Shown piece after piece: positions 28,098 to 37,102 of a stretch of 64,000 nucleotides of DNA. Source of the stretch: Azospirillaceae bacterium (GTDB lineage: Bacteria > Pseudomonadota > Alphaproteobacteria > Azospirillales > Azospirillaceae); the NCBI GenBank assembly GCA_031291675.1, contig JARLIO010000083.1, positions 1 through 64,000 of the forward strand. Direction: 5' to 3'. Every line of letters starts with the position of its first letter. Position 1 is the stretch's first letter. The position numbers and the translations under genes were made by a program. The notes below the pieces were generated by a model, which was given only the letters and a program-made list of their open reading frames with translations, had not been told where the DNA came from and did no database searches.

Positions 28098-28889
28098 TCA
28101 CCGCGCCACGGGCCGCAGCAACAGCATGCCGAATCCGAAGGCCCGGTGGCGGCCGACGCCGCGCGCCACTGTGGCGGCGAACAGCGCGCTGTCGGTGACC
28201 GTCAGCAGCCCTTCAAACAGCGCATCGGGCTTCTGGATCGATATCAGCGGCCGCGGCGACTCCTTCGGCCCTGTGCCGCGGCGGGAGATGTCGCTGTGAC
28301 GGAATCCTGCCAGCCGCACCGCGGTGACCGCCGCGCCGGGGATCCGTGTTGTCAGCCACTGGCCATAGACCGCCTGACGATCGACGAAGGGCCGTTCCGT
28401 GTCGTCCGTACCCGCCGCGGCCGCTTCAGCCTCGGCCTGGTCGATGGCGGCCAGGAAGGCGTCGACCTCCGCCCCTGGATGCTTGCGGGTCGCCCCCCGG
28501 GCCATCCGGATCGTCGGGCAGGCACGCACCTGAAATCCCAGCGCCATGCCGGCCGGCAAGGGCAGGGGCATGCGTTTGTCTGCCGCATCGACCCAGTCGA
28601 TCGCGGCCAGGGGCACCGGCAGGGCGGTCAGTTCGGCGGTGGCGCGCAGGGCCTCCAGCGGGTGGTGGCTGTAAGCCAGCAGGTCGATGGCCCCTGGCGT
28701 TCCGGCCCGCGGCCGGATCGCAAAGGGCTGCGGCGCCATCGCGCCGAACAGCGCTGTCAGCAGGGCATGGCCGACATAGCCGCCGTCGCCCCGGGTCAGG
28801 TCGGCGGACAGCGACTGGCTGGCGGCAAAGGCGGCCAGACGCCGGTTGTCCAGGGGCAACTGGACCATGGACAGTGCCGCCGCGGCCAT
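28098..28889 (-). CDS. cas6e: Type I-E CRISPR pre-crRNA endonuclease Cas6e (CasE)
   Basis: Cuts the repeat hairpin and stays bound to the crRNA 3' hairpin in Cascade. 263 aa. The N-terminal ferredoxin fold has the conserved DGGYVGHALLTALFG (catalytic His region); the C-terminus has the glycine-rich GVGRHRAFGFGMLLL. ATG 28889 shares one base with the cas5 stop (TGATG); the frame continues upstream but that part antisenses nothing conserved and overlaps cas5. Confidence 0.9.
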   Translation of the reverse strand: MAAAALSMVQLPLDNRRLAAFAASQSLSADLTRGDGGYVGHALLTALFGAMAPQPFAIRPRAGTPGAIDLLAYSHHPLEALRATAELTALPVPLAAIDWVDAADKRMPLPLPAGMALGFQVRACPTIRMARGATRKHPGAEVDAFLAAIDQAEAEAAAAGTDDTERPFVDRQAVYGQWLTTRIPGAAVTAVRLAGFRHSDISRRGTGPKESPRPLISIQKPDALFEGLLTVTDSALFAATVARGVGRHRAFGFGMLLLRPVAR

Positions 28890-29656
28890 CAGAGGCTGTC
28901 CGTGCGGTTCAGGCGGCCTTGATGGACGATGCGCTCGCCGCCATGGCTCTGGTTGCGCCAGTCGCGCCGGTCGAACACCGCTTCGCGATGGCTGAACGTT
29001 CCGGCGCCGGGCTCGTCTTCGGGCCATTGGGCGTCGAGCGCGGTCCATCGGGCCGCCGCGCTCTCGTGGGGCTGGGGTGGCAGGCCCTGGGACAGCAGGG
29101 TTTGCGCCGCCGCGAACAGGGTCACGGCCTGGACGGTCCCGACGCCGATGAAATCGCTGGGCAGGCAGGGTTTGCGGCCGATGAACAAGGGTCGCGCCGG
29201 TTGGCGCAGCGCTGCCAGCAGGTCGGCGACCGTCGGCAGCTCGTCGGCGTCGAGCAGACGCAACAGGACGATCACGGTGGTTTCGACGCGATAGTCGCGC
29301 AGCCGGATATGGGTTTCCCGGGTCGCCGCACCGCTGCCCCGGCCTTCGCGCCGGCCGCGGGTGGTCCAGCCGGTCCCGTTCATGAAGGGCAGGCCGAGAT
29401 CCACGGTCTGGAAATCGGTCAGCCTTTCTCCGGTGGTGCCGAGTTCCAGGCACAGCGGGCGCAGCCGCGCCTGCAACCGGGTCAACGCGGCGGCATCGCC
29501 ATGGCGCCAGCCCAGCGCGTTGCCCAGCAGGCCCGCCAGTTGCGACAGGCCGGGGAACCGGCCGGTCGGGCCGTTCTGATCGATCATCGGCCCGCCGAAC
29601 GCCATCAGGGGCGCCTGCAACCGCAGGATCAGGATGTCCATCACAGTGCCGGTCAT
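28889..29656 (-). CDS. cas5e: Type I-E Cascade subunit Cas5e (CasD)
   Basis: Binds the 5' handle of crRNA. 255 aa from ATG 29656, which overlaps the cas7 stop by ATGA; ATG 29641 (MDILILRLQAPL) is the alternative. Family marks: LQAPLMAFGG, then GPTGRFPGLSQLAGLLGNAL and the glycine-containing RPLFIGRKPCLPS. Confidence 0.93.
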   Translation of the reverse strand: MTGTVMDILILRLQAPLMAFGGPMIDQNGPTGRFPGLSQLAGLLGNALGWRHGDAAALTRLQARLRPLCLELGTTGERLTDFQTVDLGLPFMNGTGWTTRGRREGRGSGAATRETHIRLRDYRVETTVIVLLRLLDADELPTVADLLAALRQPARPLFIGRKPCLPSDFIGVGTVQAVTLFAAAQTLLSQGLPPQPHESAAARWTALDAQWPEDEPGAGTFSHREAVFDRRDWRNQSHGGERIVHQGRLNRTDSL

Positions 29657-30882
29657 GGTGCCGCGGCGCCGACCGTGTCGGCAACCCAGGTGGCCAGGGC
29701 GTCCAGGCCGGGCGCGGCCACCGCCGGGATGCCGTCGATCGCGTCGAGGCTGGCGACCCGCCGCTGTTCGCCCGCGCCATACATCGCGTCGAACCGCGTA
29801 AGATAGCGGGCGATCCGGCTGGTCGCGGCCAGCCAGACATCGCCGTCGCCCGCACTGGCGCGCACCGGCTTCAGGAAGGCATTGGCCAGGGTGCGCGGTT
29901 GGCGGTTGCCCAGCTCCACCAGGACGGTCTGGGCATAGGCATAAGGCGCGGTCGACCCCAGTTTGGCGCCGGGTGATGTCGCGGCGATCAGATGGATCAG
30001 CCGTTGCAGTAATGCGGTCGCCAGATGCCGGTCGGCGGTCTCCCACCCGGTTGGATCGCAGCCCTCGAGATTGGCGACCAGCAGCGGCAGATCGACGACG
30101 ACATAGCCGTAGAACAGGCCGCTGGTCAGTTCGCTGTCGCCCATCATGCCGCTGCCCAACTCGCCGGCGGCACGCTCCAGCTCGTCGACGGCGGTGAAGA
30201 ATTCGGGTTCGCTCTCTTCGGCATGGACGGTAAAGCTATGGGCGACATGCACCGCGGCGTCACCGCGCGCCAGGATGTCGGAGGTCACCATTCGGCCGAA
30301 CAAGGCGGCGTCCAGGCCGGCGGCCAGCCGCAGGGACTCCAGATTGGCCCGGTTGCTCTTGTCCTTCAGATAGGCGTCGACCGCCTTGCGCGCCTCCTTG
30401 GCCGGGGTCGCCTGTTGCAGCAGCGTCCGGGCGGCGTCGCGGATGAAGTCGACCTCCGGCTGTCCCAGCACCAGCACCTGGCCGGTCTTGAGAGCCTCCA
30501 GCCCGGTGTCGTCATCCGCGGCCGCCGCTTTGCCCTTGGCTTTCTCGGCCTTGGCTTTGGCGCTTTCGCCCAACAGGGCGGCCTGGAAACCCTCGACCAC
30601 GGCGCGGATCGCCGCGTCGTCGAAGCCCTCGGCCTGCAACGGCGCGGCGATGAGGCGTACGAAGGTCTGGCGGGAGCGGACGGACATCGGCACCGCCAAC
30701 CCGGCCAGCGACCAGTCCCCCGCGACGGTGCGCCAGTGCCGCTTGAGGCATTGTGATGACACCCGGGTCCGGTTGACGCCGCCGAAGGGCAGGCGCTTGG
30801 CCCGGCCGACATCATCGCGGTTCAGCAGGGCGGCGGCGTAGGGCGTCAGCGTGTGGATCTGCAAGAAACGGGGAAGCGTCAT
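29653..30882 (-). CDS. cas7e: Type I-E Cascade backbone subunit Cas7e (Cse4/CasC)
   Basis: Six copies of this protein form the crRNA-binding spine of Cascade. 409 aa with the N-terminal FLQIHTLTPYAAALLNRDD, GGVNRTRVSSQCLKRHWR, and AYAQTVLVELGNRQPRTLANAF. An Ala/Lys-rich stretch (about residues 105-125, AKAKAEKAKGKAAAADDD) is a local insertion. It overlaps cse2 and cas5 by 4 nt on each side. Confidence 0.95.
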   Translation of the reverse strand: MTLPRFLQIHTLTPYAAALLNRDDVGRAKRLPFGGVNRTRVSSQCLKRHWRTVAGDWSLAGLAVPMSVRSRQTFVRLIAAPLQAEGFDDAAIRAVVEGFQAALLGESAKAKAEKAKGKAAAADDDTGLEALKTGQVLVLGQPEVDFIRDAARTLLQQATPAKEARKAVDAYLKDKSNRANLESLRLAAGLDAALFGRMVTSDILARGDAAVHVAHSFTVHAEESEPEFFTAVDELERAAGELGSGMMGDSELTSGLFYGYVVVDLPLLVANLEGCDPTGWETADRHLATALLQRLIHLIAATSPGAKLGSTAPYAYAQTVLVELGNRQPRTLANAFLKPVRASAGDGDVWLAATSRIARYLTRFDAMYGAGEQRRVASLDAIDGIPAVAAPGLDALATWVADTVGAAAP

Positions 30883-31436
30883 GCTTCATCTCCGGCAAGC
30901 GCGGTTTCGGTGACGACGGTGGGCGCCGCCGGTTGGAAATAGGACCGGGCCAGACGCAGCACGGCGCGATCGGCCCGCTCCGGATCGCCGGCCTGACGGG
31001 CCAGGATCAGGGCGGCCAGATCGGTCCAGTCGAAGCCCAGCCCCTTGGCGAGGCACCAGCGGCTGAGTGTCCGCACCTCGGTTGCCAGGGCTTCGCCGCT
31101 GCCGCGCAGCAGGCGGACGAAGCGTCCTTCGGGATAGCCGGAGTCGGCCAACGCCCGGCCGGCACGGCGTCCGCCCTGGTGGGCCTCCGGGCCCATCATC
31201 GCCATGGCCTGGACGATGATGGCCCAGGCGCGTTCCGTGCTCTCGCCCTTGGCTTCCGGGTCAACCACCTCGAAGAACAGCGGCCAGAACGCGGGGGGCG
31301 GGACGCCCAGCGGGTCCATCCGGCGCAACTGCGCCAGCGGGCCGGTGCCGAGCCGTTCCTTGCGCAGCACCTGCGACAGGGCGAACACGATACCGTCCAG
31401 TTTCTTACGGACCGCGGTCCCGGCGATTTCCGTCAT
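30879..31436 (-). CDS. cse2: Type I-E Cascade small subunit Cse2 (CasB)
   Basis: All-helical subunit (185 aa) present as a dimer along the Cascade belly. It shows the usual LAQLRRMDP motif and WAIIVQAMAMMGPEAHQ, with KGLGFDWTDLAALIL in the C-terminal half. It overlaps cse1 by 4 nt (ATGA) and cas7 likewise. Confidence 0.92.
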   Translation of the reverse strand: MTEIAGTAVRKKLDGIVFALSQVLRKERLGTGPLAQLRRMDPLGVPPPAFWPLFFEVVDPEAKGESTERAWAIIVQAMAMMGPEAHQGGRRAGRALADSGYPEGRFVRLLRGSGEALATEVRTLSRWCLAKGLGFDWTDLAALILARQAGDPERADRAVLRLARSYFQPAAPTVVTETALAGDEA

Positions 31437-32950
31437 GCGGCGTCCTTCTCCGGTTCATCGGGTTGCGGCAGGGGCAGGTTCTTGAACAGCACGGCGCGGA
31501 ACACCGTCTCGGCCAGCGCCAGATTGTGTTCGCGCCGGCCCACCGGGGGTGACAGGCGGGCGCAGCCGAGGCAGAACGCGCGCTTCGCCTCATCATGCAG
31601 CATCTTGCGCCATGTCAGGTCGGCATCGTCGCGCGCCTCGTCCGAACCGGCGTCGACATGGCGCCATAGATGGTCGAAGAACTCGCGATCGATCGCGTCG
31701 GTCAGGGTTGCGACGAAGGGGCGTTCCCGCTTGTCCTCGAAATTGATTTTGTCGGACCGGCCCTGCAACAGGGCCAGCAGCGCCATCCGCACCGCCCGGG
31801 TCGCGGCGCGGGCATTGTTCAGCATGTCGCCGGCCCGGCGATGGATCAGTTGGCGCTGGTCGTCGAGGAACAGCCGGTTCATGCGGTCGGGCCGGACCGG
31901 CAGGATCCGGTCGTGCAGCCCCTCGGTCCTGCCCTGGCCGCGGACCAGGGCGGACAGGTGAACCCACAGCTCCTCGGGATCATCGGCGAAGGGTTGCACC
32001 GACGGGCACAGCTTGAAGGTATCGCCGGCGAACAGCAGATCGGCGACCTTGTCGTAGCGGAAGCCTTCCGCGGAGACGGTATAGGCGCCCCCGGTCGACA
32101 GGTTGACCGGCGTCCAGGGATCGTCCATCACGCCTTTTCGGTCCTTGGCGTCGACCCGCATGACGTCGCTGGGCCGGCCCCAGGCGGTGACCTGTCCGGC
32201 GGGATCGCGGCGCAGGCGGACGCGGCGGCAGATCTCGATGAAGGCGGGGTCAAGATCGGGCACGGCGAGGCTATCCTCCCGATCCCAGGCCGTCAGCCAC
32301 AGCAACCGCCCGGCCGCGGGTCCGAAGCTGAAGCCGGCGCCCTGGGCGCGCAAGAGGTGGCGCTGACGCAACGCGACCCGGACGCCCCAGCGCAGGCCAG
32401 GCACCAGCTCGACCAGCGGCCGGCTGCCGAAACCGCCATTCATGCGGGCAATGCCGAAATTGCCCCGGCCAAGATAGCCCTGGCCGGTTTGCAGGCTGAT
32501 CAGGGCATAAAGCCAATGATGCGGCGCCGCGGCGCCCAGGCGCGCCTGCTTGACGTCATGATTTTTGGCGGTGATCAGCACATCGATGCCGTCGGGGGTC
32601 GTGGCGATCGGTTGCAACCGCGCCGCCGCCGCCGGATCGCGCACCGGCGGCTGCAACAAAGCGGGCTTGTCGTCATCGGCAAGCAGCGCCCAGGCGGTAT
32701 CGGCACCGTCCGGGGTCAGATCGCGCAGTCGGGCGCGCCAAGTGTCCGCGTCGTCGGGCAGCGCGTCGTCTGGTCCCTGGTCGCCTTGTGCCAGGGTTGC
32801 GAGCTGCACCAGAAACAGGAACCAGGATTGCCGCTGGTGCGGCGCCAGCCCTTCGAAACCGTCCACATCATCGGCGCTCAGCGCCGCCAGAAGCGCGGGC
32901 AGCGACAGCGCGACGATCTGGAGAAGCTGTTCTTCGGCGAAATCGTACAC
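31433..32950 (-). CDS. cse1: Type I-E Cascade large subunit Cse1/Cas8e (CasA), N-terminus possibly interrupted
   Basis: Recognises the PAM and recruits Cas3. 505 aa from GTG 32950. Diagnostic segments are APHQRQSWFLFLVQLATLA, LITAKNHDVKQARLG, GFGSRPLVELVP and the C-terminal helical bundle ending near FCLGCARLSPPVGRRE. Upstream in the same frame is ATG 32989 followed by TCC TTC TTC TGA; continuing past that stop gives KPPCRIGP and then the present protein. The canonical N-terminus (an F-L-x-E-P-like block) would fit exactly there, so the gene may carry a nonsense mutation at codon 5 and be re-initiated at the GTG. Confidence 0.88.
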   Translation of the reverse strand: MYDFAEEQLLQIVALSLPALLAALSADDVDGFEGLAPHQRQSWFLFLVQLATLAQGDQGPDDALPDDADTWRARLRDLTPDGADTAWALLADDDKPALLQPPVRDPAAAARLQPIATTPDGIDVLITAKNHDVKQARLGAAAPHHWLYALISLQTGQGYLGRGNFGIARMNGGFGSRPLVELVPGLRWGVRVALRQRHLLRAQGAGFSFGPAAGRLLWLTAWDREDSLAVPDLDPAFIEICRRVRLRRDPAGQVTAWGRPSDVMRVDAKDRKGVMDDPWTPVNLSTGGAYTVSAEGFRYDKVADLLFAGDTFKLCPSVQPFADDPEELWVHLSALVRGQGRTEGLHDRILPVRPDRMNRLFLDDQRQLIHRRAGDMLNNARAATRAVRMALLALLQGRSDKINFEDKRERPFVATLTDAIDREFFDHLWRHVDAGSDEARDDADLTWRKMLHDEAKRAFCLGCARLSPPVGRREHNLALAETVFRAVLFKNLPLPQPDEPEKDAA

Positions 32951-33044
32951 GGGTCCGATCCGACAGGGCGGCTTTCAGAAGAAGGACATTTCTCACAGGT
33001 TGTGCCGGACTGCAAGGTAATAGGGAATGATGCGGTACAACGCC

Positions 33045-35653
33045 CTATTTGGATGTTTCGTCGGGGGCGCGTCTCAATCCCATCCGGTCATAGACCAGTG
33101 TTGCGGTGTCGAAATCCAGGGTCACGGTGCCGGCCTCGGCGTGAATGCGGGGCTCCGACTCCAGGGGTTCGCGGCGCAGCAGATGGGCCGGGACGGCCAG
33201 GGCGCTGATCGGGGTGCCGAACGGGCCGAGGGTGCCGGGGGGCAGCTCGACCCGGCGGTCCTGTTCCCCCAGTCTTGTGGTCACGCGGGTTACCGCCTCG
33301 CCGTCATTCTCCAGCGCCTGCGGATTCCATTGCAGCCAATCCAGCGTGACGGTGCGGGCCAGGGCCCGGTTTCGGCGCCGTCCAGCCGCTGCGCCAGCGG
33401 TCTTAAGGCGTCCGGGTGGGTGATCGCCTCGACCAGGGCGCGGTTGACGGTCGGAACCGGCAGCACCGGGGTTTGTCCGAGCTGTTCCAGCGTCGCGGCC
33501 AGGGCCAGCAGCGCGCGGTACACCGTGCCCGCGCCGGCCGGGGTGATCAGACCCGCCAGCGACTCGAGGGCCGGCGCCAGGATCAGGGCGCGGGGTCTGG
33601 CACAGTCGGGGGGGCGCCCGGGGCGTTCCCGGCGGTGCAGCCGCCCGAGCCGCTGCAACAGCACGTCGGCGGGACACAGGTCGGCATCAATGTCGAGGCT
33701 TTGTTCGGCAGTCTGCGTCGTCACCGCAATCATGCCGCCCGGCGACCGCTCGCCGCCGAAGGCCTTTTCCAGTTCGGCGTCGAGCCGGATCCGGTCTTCA
33801 GCGGCAAAGCGTGCATGATGGGGCGACGGGATCTCGCCAATGCGCAACAGCAGGGTCGGGTCGGGGCAGGCCTGCTCGACCAGGGTCTGGGTGGCCATGG
33901 CATCGCGGACGGTATTGCGCAGGATCAGCACATGGGCGCCGGTCCGTGCCGCGGCGACGGCGGTCCGCACCAGCGCGTCCAGGGCGGAAAGCGGGTGCTG
34001 TTCGACCGTGATGTTTTTCGGGGGGCGTTCCCCGTCCGTCGCCGGGGTTGTCGCGGTGTCCGGCCGCCCGTGCAGGCAGGGATAGGGCACGGTCCGGGCT
34101 GCGGCCAGCGGCAGCGTCACGCCGCCGCGATCGGTCAGGCGCGTCCGCGCCACGGCGCCCAGCGTTGCCGACATCAGCAGCGTGGAACCGCCGGCGGCGC
34201 GGTGCTGGTCCAGGACATGGCCCAGCAGCTCCGTCATGTAGGGATCGCTGGCGTGGACTTCATCAATCACCAGCAGTTGGCGCAGCATCGCCGCCGAGCG
34301 GAACGGGGCATGGCGCACCGGCAACCCGGCGAGCAGCAACTGATCGATCGTGCCGACCATCACCGGCCCGGCGAGATAGCGCAGATTGTGCGCCGCGGCC
34401 CAGCGCCGGTCATCGATCCGCGGCGTGTCACCGTCGGGCCAGGCAACGCGAAAGCCGGGCAGGCGCTGGCCGTCGGCGTCATCGACCCGCAGATAGCCGG
34501 GCACCGCCAGCCCCACCGGCGGGGCCGCGTCACCCAGCGCCGCGCGCAGCAGCGTGCTGATGCGGCGCTGGATCTGCACCGCGGAGGCGCGGGTCGGCAG
34601 GGCGAAATAGAGCCCGTCAACCTGCCGGTGGCGCAGCAGTTTCAGGAACAGGGCGATCGCCGCCTCGGTCTTGCCGCTGCCGGTCTCCGCCTCCAGCACC
34701 AGCACGGTTCCCGGGGCGTGGCGGTCGGCGTCAAGGTCGATCATGGCGGCCTGCATCGGCCGGGGTTGCCAGCCCCGTGCCGCCGCCTCGGGGAACAGGG
34801 TGGCAAAATTCCAGACCAGGGCGGCCGCCCGGGACTGACGCAGGCCGGCATCGAGCGCACGCCCCCGCATCATCACCGCCGCCTGCCGGCACGACTCCGC
34901 AAAGCGGTCATCGCGGGGGGCGTCCAGGGCCGCGACCGGCATCAGTGGAAACGCTCCGACATCCGAGCCCAGCCAATCGGCCCAGACCGTCAATCCGGCC
35001 ACGGCGTAACACAGCCGGGAATTGACCGGCAGCGGCGCCGCGGTTTCGCTGAACGCGTCGGGAAACCAATGCCGGACCCGGGTCGACAGATCGTCGAGCG
35101 CGGCCAGCGGGTCATAGCCCGTCTTGTCGGCGGTCCAATCCGCCATCAGCACCGGGGCCGGGGTTGGGTTGAGCCGGCCATGATGGGCGAGGATCCCCGT
35201 CAGAAGGTCCTCAAGCCCCCCGGTTCCGGCAAACCAGTCGATCAGGGTTGGCAGCATCATGGCGGTGGTGACGCGGCTGCGGACGCGCCGCTGGGCCGGG
35301 CTCGCGGGTTGGGCGTGCAACAGGGCGACCAGCGGCCCGATATGGCCGCCGCCCGTGCCCTCGCCGCGGATCCGCTTCTGGAACCGGGCGGTGACTTTGC
35401 CGGTGTCGTGCAGTGCCGCCAGAACACATAGCCGCGCGCAAGTGACCGGGTCCAAATCGCCGTCCACGCCGATCAAAGCCGCCAGGCGGCGGCGAATCGT
35501 CGGTTGTGCCAGCAGGGTCTGAAACACGGCAGCGACGTCGGCGCAATGGTCGGCCAACGTCAGGACGAGCATCGTGCCATCCGCGGCACGGTCGGTTTTG
35601 CCCAGGGCGACCGCGGCCGGGGGCCGCTTTTCGCCGTCTTTCCAGGAATCCAT
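33045..35653 (-). CDS. cas3: Type I-E CRISPR nuclease-helicase Cas3, frameshifted near the 3' end
   Basis: HD nuclease plus superfamily-2 helicase that degrades DNA marked by Cascade. HD residues: LADHCADV (H36), LAALHDTGK (H82-D83), LAHHGR (157-158) and ADWLGSD. Helicase motifs: ETGSGKTE (322-330), IDEVHASD (463-470), MSATLG (494-499), QRLGRLHRR (667-675). The 5' frame ends at 33290 with about 23 unrelated residues; the true C-terminal domain (from RTVTLDWLQWNPQ to ETSK) continues in another frame to the stop at 33045. One extra base, or a deletion of 3n+1 bases in this sequence, would explain it, at about 33365-33395. The joined length (about 870 aa) is close to E. coli Cas3. Confidence 0.88.
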
Positions 35654-35745
35654 GAAAACGCTACCCGTAATGGGATTGTTGTGCTACGGTTACGCACGTA
35701 TTGAATCTCTGACAAGTGAATTTTTTCAAATGTTTACGGTCTAGA
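35654..35745 (+). promoter_or_regulatory. Leader of CRISPR array 1, shared with the cas3 promoter region
   Basis: The 92 bp between the cas3 start and the first repeat. It contains GACAAGTGAATTTT at 35711-35724 and TTACGGTCTAGA immediately before the repeat, both also present in leader 2 at the same distances. Between them, TTTCAAATGTTTA (35724-35736) fits the IHF consensus at 8 of 9 defined positions. On the minus strand the same motif gives TTGTCA, a possible -35 for cas3. Confidence 0.7.
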
Positions 35746-36017
35746 GGCTCCCCCGTATGCGCGGGGATGGACCCCTCGTTGCGGGAGATCCTCCCGGAGA
35801 TATTTGGGCTCCCCCGTATGCGCGGGGATGGACCGCAGGTTGAGAAAACAACAATCAAGCGGCATGCGGCTCCCCCGTATGCGCGGGGATGGACCCCTTA
35901 GGAAGGCCAACATCTGTGGCGTCGACCTGGCTCCCCCGTATGCGCGGGGATGGACCCTGCCGCAGCGTCTCGTACTCCAACTCGAATCGGGCTCCCCCGT
36001 ATGCGCGGGGATGGATC
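35746..36017 (+). CRISPR. CRISPR array 1 (type I-E, 5 repeats, 4 spacers)
   Basis: 28-bp repeats start at 35746, 35807, 35868, 35929 and 35990, a strict 61-bp period with 33-nt spacers. Each begins GGCTCCCCCGTATGC and ends GCGGGGATGGACC. A 6-bp stem CCCCGT/GCGGGG (with one T-G wobble) closes an ATGC loop. The last repeat has ...GGATC in place of ...GGACC, marking the trailer end, so the leader lies to the left and transcription is on the plus strand. By analogy with E. coli the 5' handle would be ATGGACC plus one spacer base. Confidence 0.97.
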
Positions 36018-36225
36018 TCTGCTGATTTTCTCCAACGCGCGCTTGACGATTGTGGCCCGAGCATAGCGCTTTGATGTCATCGGCAGACCGTCGATGATCA
36101 TCGAGTCGGTCCTGGCGCACCTTGAACACGGCGAACCGATAGTCCGAATTGAGGAAGCTGTGAGGTCAAATACAACCTTTACCTTTGGGTTGACCTGCTG
36201 AAACAGTGAATGAAGGGAAGGGGCC

Positions 36226-36657
36226 ATGCCAAACGCGCTTTACGATACCGACTTCTATGCCTGGGCCAACGAACAGGCCGCGCTGTTGCGCGCCGGAAAT
36301 CTTTCGGCTGCGGATATCGAGAACATCGCCGAGGAAATCGAGAGCATGGGTCGCACGGAGAAACGCGAACTGGTCAACCGGCTGACGATGCTGTTGCTGC
36401 ATCTTCTGAAATGGCGATTCCAACCCGGGCTTCAGGGGGCGTCATGGCGCGCGACGATCAAGGTCCAGCGCCGCGATCTGGCACGCCACCTGAAAGACAA
36501 TCCGAGCCTGAAGGCCACGGTGCCCGAAGCTATTGCCGACGCGTACGGTGACGCCGTGATCCAGGCCGCCGCCGAAACGGGACTTCCGGAAAGCACCTTT
36601 CCGGTAGCCTGTCCGTGGTCATTCGACCAGGTGACGGATCCGGATTTCTGGCCATAG
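36226..36657 (+). CDS. DUF29 family protein
   Basis: A 143-aa protein of the DUF29 family, recognised by YDTDFYAWANEQAALLRAG at the start, the helix NIAEEIESMGRTEKRELVNRL, then HLLKWRFQPG and the late ECxxxYPWSFDQ-like region, here FPVACPWSFDQVTDP. DUF29 proteins are small, helical and of unknown function. The start has AAGGGAAGGGG before it. It sits between array 1 and cas2 on the opposite strand to the cas genes, so it is an independent gene inside the locus. Confidence 0.88.
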   Translation: MPNALYDTDFYAWANEQAALLRAGNLSAADIENIAEEIESMGRTEKRELVNRLTMLLLHLLKWRFQPGLQGASWRATIKVQRRDLARHLKDNPSLKATVPEAIADAYGDAVIQAAAETGLPESTFPVACPWSFDQVTDPDFWP

Positions 36658-36771
36658 ATTCGGTTGTCGTTGTTCGCCACGAAACGACGTGACACACTTC
36701 CTGGCAGGCGGAAAACAAGTCCGGGTTTGCTGTGAACACCGGGGAATCAAGGTCGGGGAAATCGCCCGAAA

Positions 36772-37089
36772 TTACCGGGGTGGCAGAGCGGGCGCGTCGC
36801 GGAGCCGGGACAGGTAAAGACCGTCATGTTCGACAATCTCCCGCGCCGGCGTCCCGAGAAACGACAGGCCGATGCCGCCGGTGGCGCGCGCGTCCTGCCA
36901 GGCCAGGACGACGCTGCCTTGTGCCAGTTCGCCCTGCCAATCGGTCAGGACCTGCCAGATCCGGTTGCGGACCGCGGCACTCAGGACCGGCGCGACATAA
37001 AATCCCGGCCCCAGTTCCAGCATGACCGAGCCGACGAAGCCGCGCACCCGATCGGGCACGTCACGGGTGATCAGGATCGTCATGGGCAT
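36772..37089 (-). CDS. cas2: Type I-E CRISPR integration subunit Cas2
   Basis: Structural dimer that bridges two Cas1 dimers during spacer integration. 105 aa, with the Cas2e start ILITRDVPDRVRGFVGSVMLE, FYVAPVLSAAVRNRIW, and the beta strand GSVVLAWQD. It starts 13 bp after the cas1 stop. The C-terminus is slightly longer than in E. coli Cas2 (94 aa). Confidence 0.95.
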   Translation of the reverse strand: MPMTILITRDVPDRVRGFVGSVMLELGPGFYVAPVLSAAVRNRIWQVLTDWQGELAQGSVVLAWQDARATGGIGLSFLGTPAREIVEHDGLYLSRLRDAPALPPR

Positions 37090-37102
37090 CGGCGCCCGCT
37101 CC

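Noticed and set aside
33365-33400. Programmed -1 ribosomal frameshift site in cas3
   Set aside because: I looked for an X-XXY-YYZ heptamer in frame with a following structure and saw none; a mutation or sequence error is the simpler reading.
33416-35431. Long plus-strand open frame opposite cas3
   Set aside because: Antisense shadow of cas3, rich in Arg/Gln/His with no recognisable domain.
35734-36129. Open frames across CRISPR array 1
   Set aside because: Translated repeats and spacers, not a protein.
36094-36201. 35-residue plus-strand ORF before DUF29
   Set aside because: Too short, no ribosome site, no family; may be a remnant but cannot be supported.
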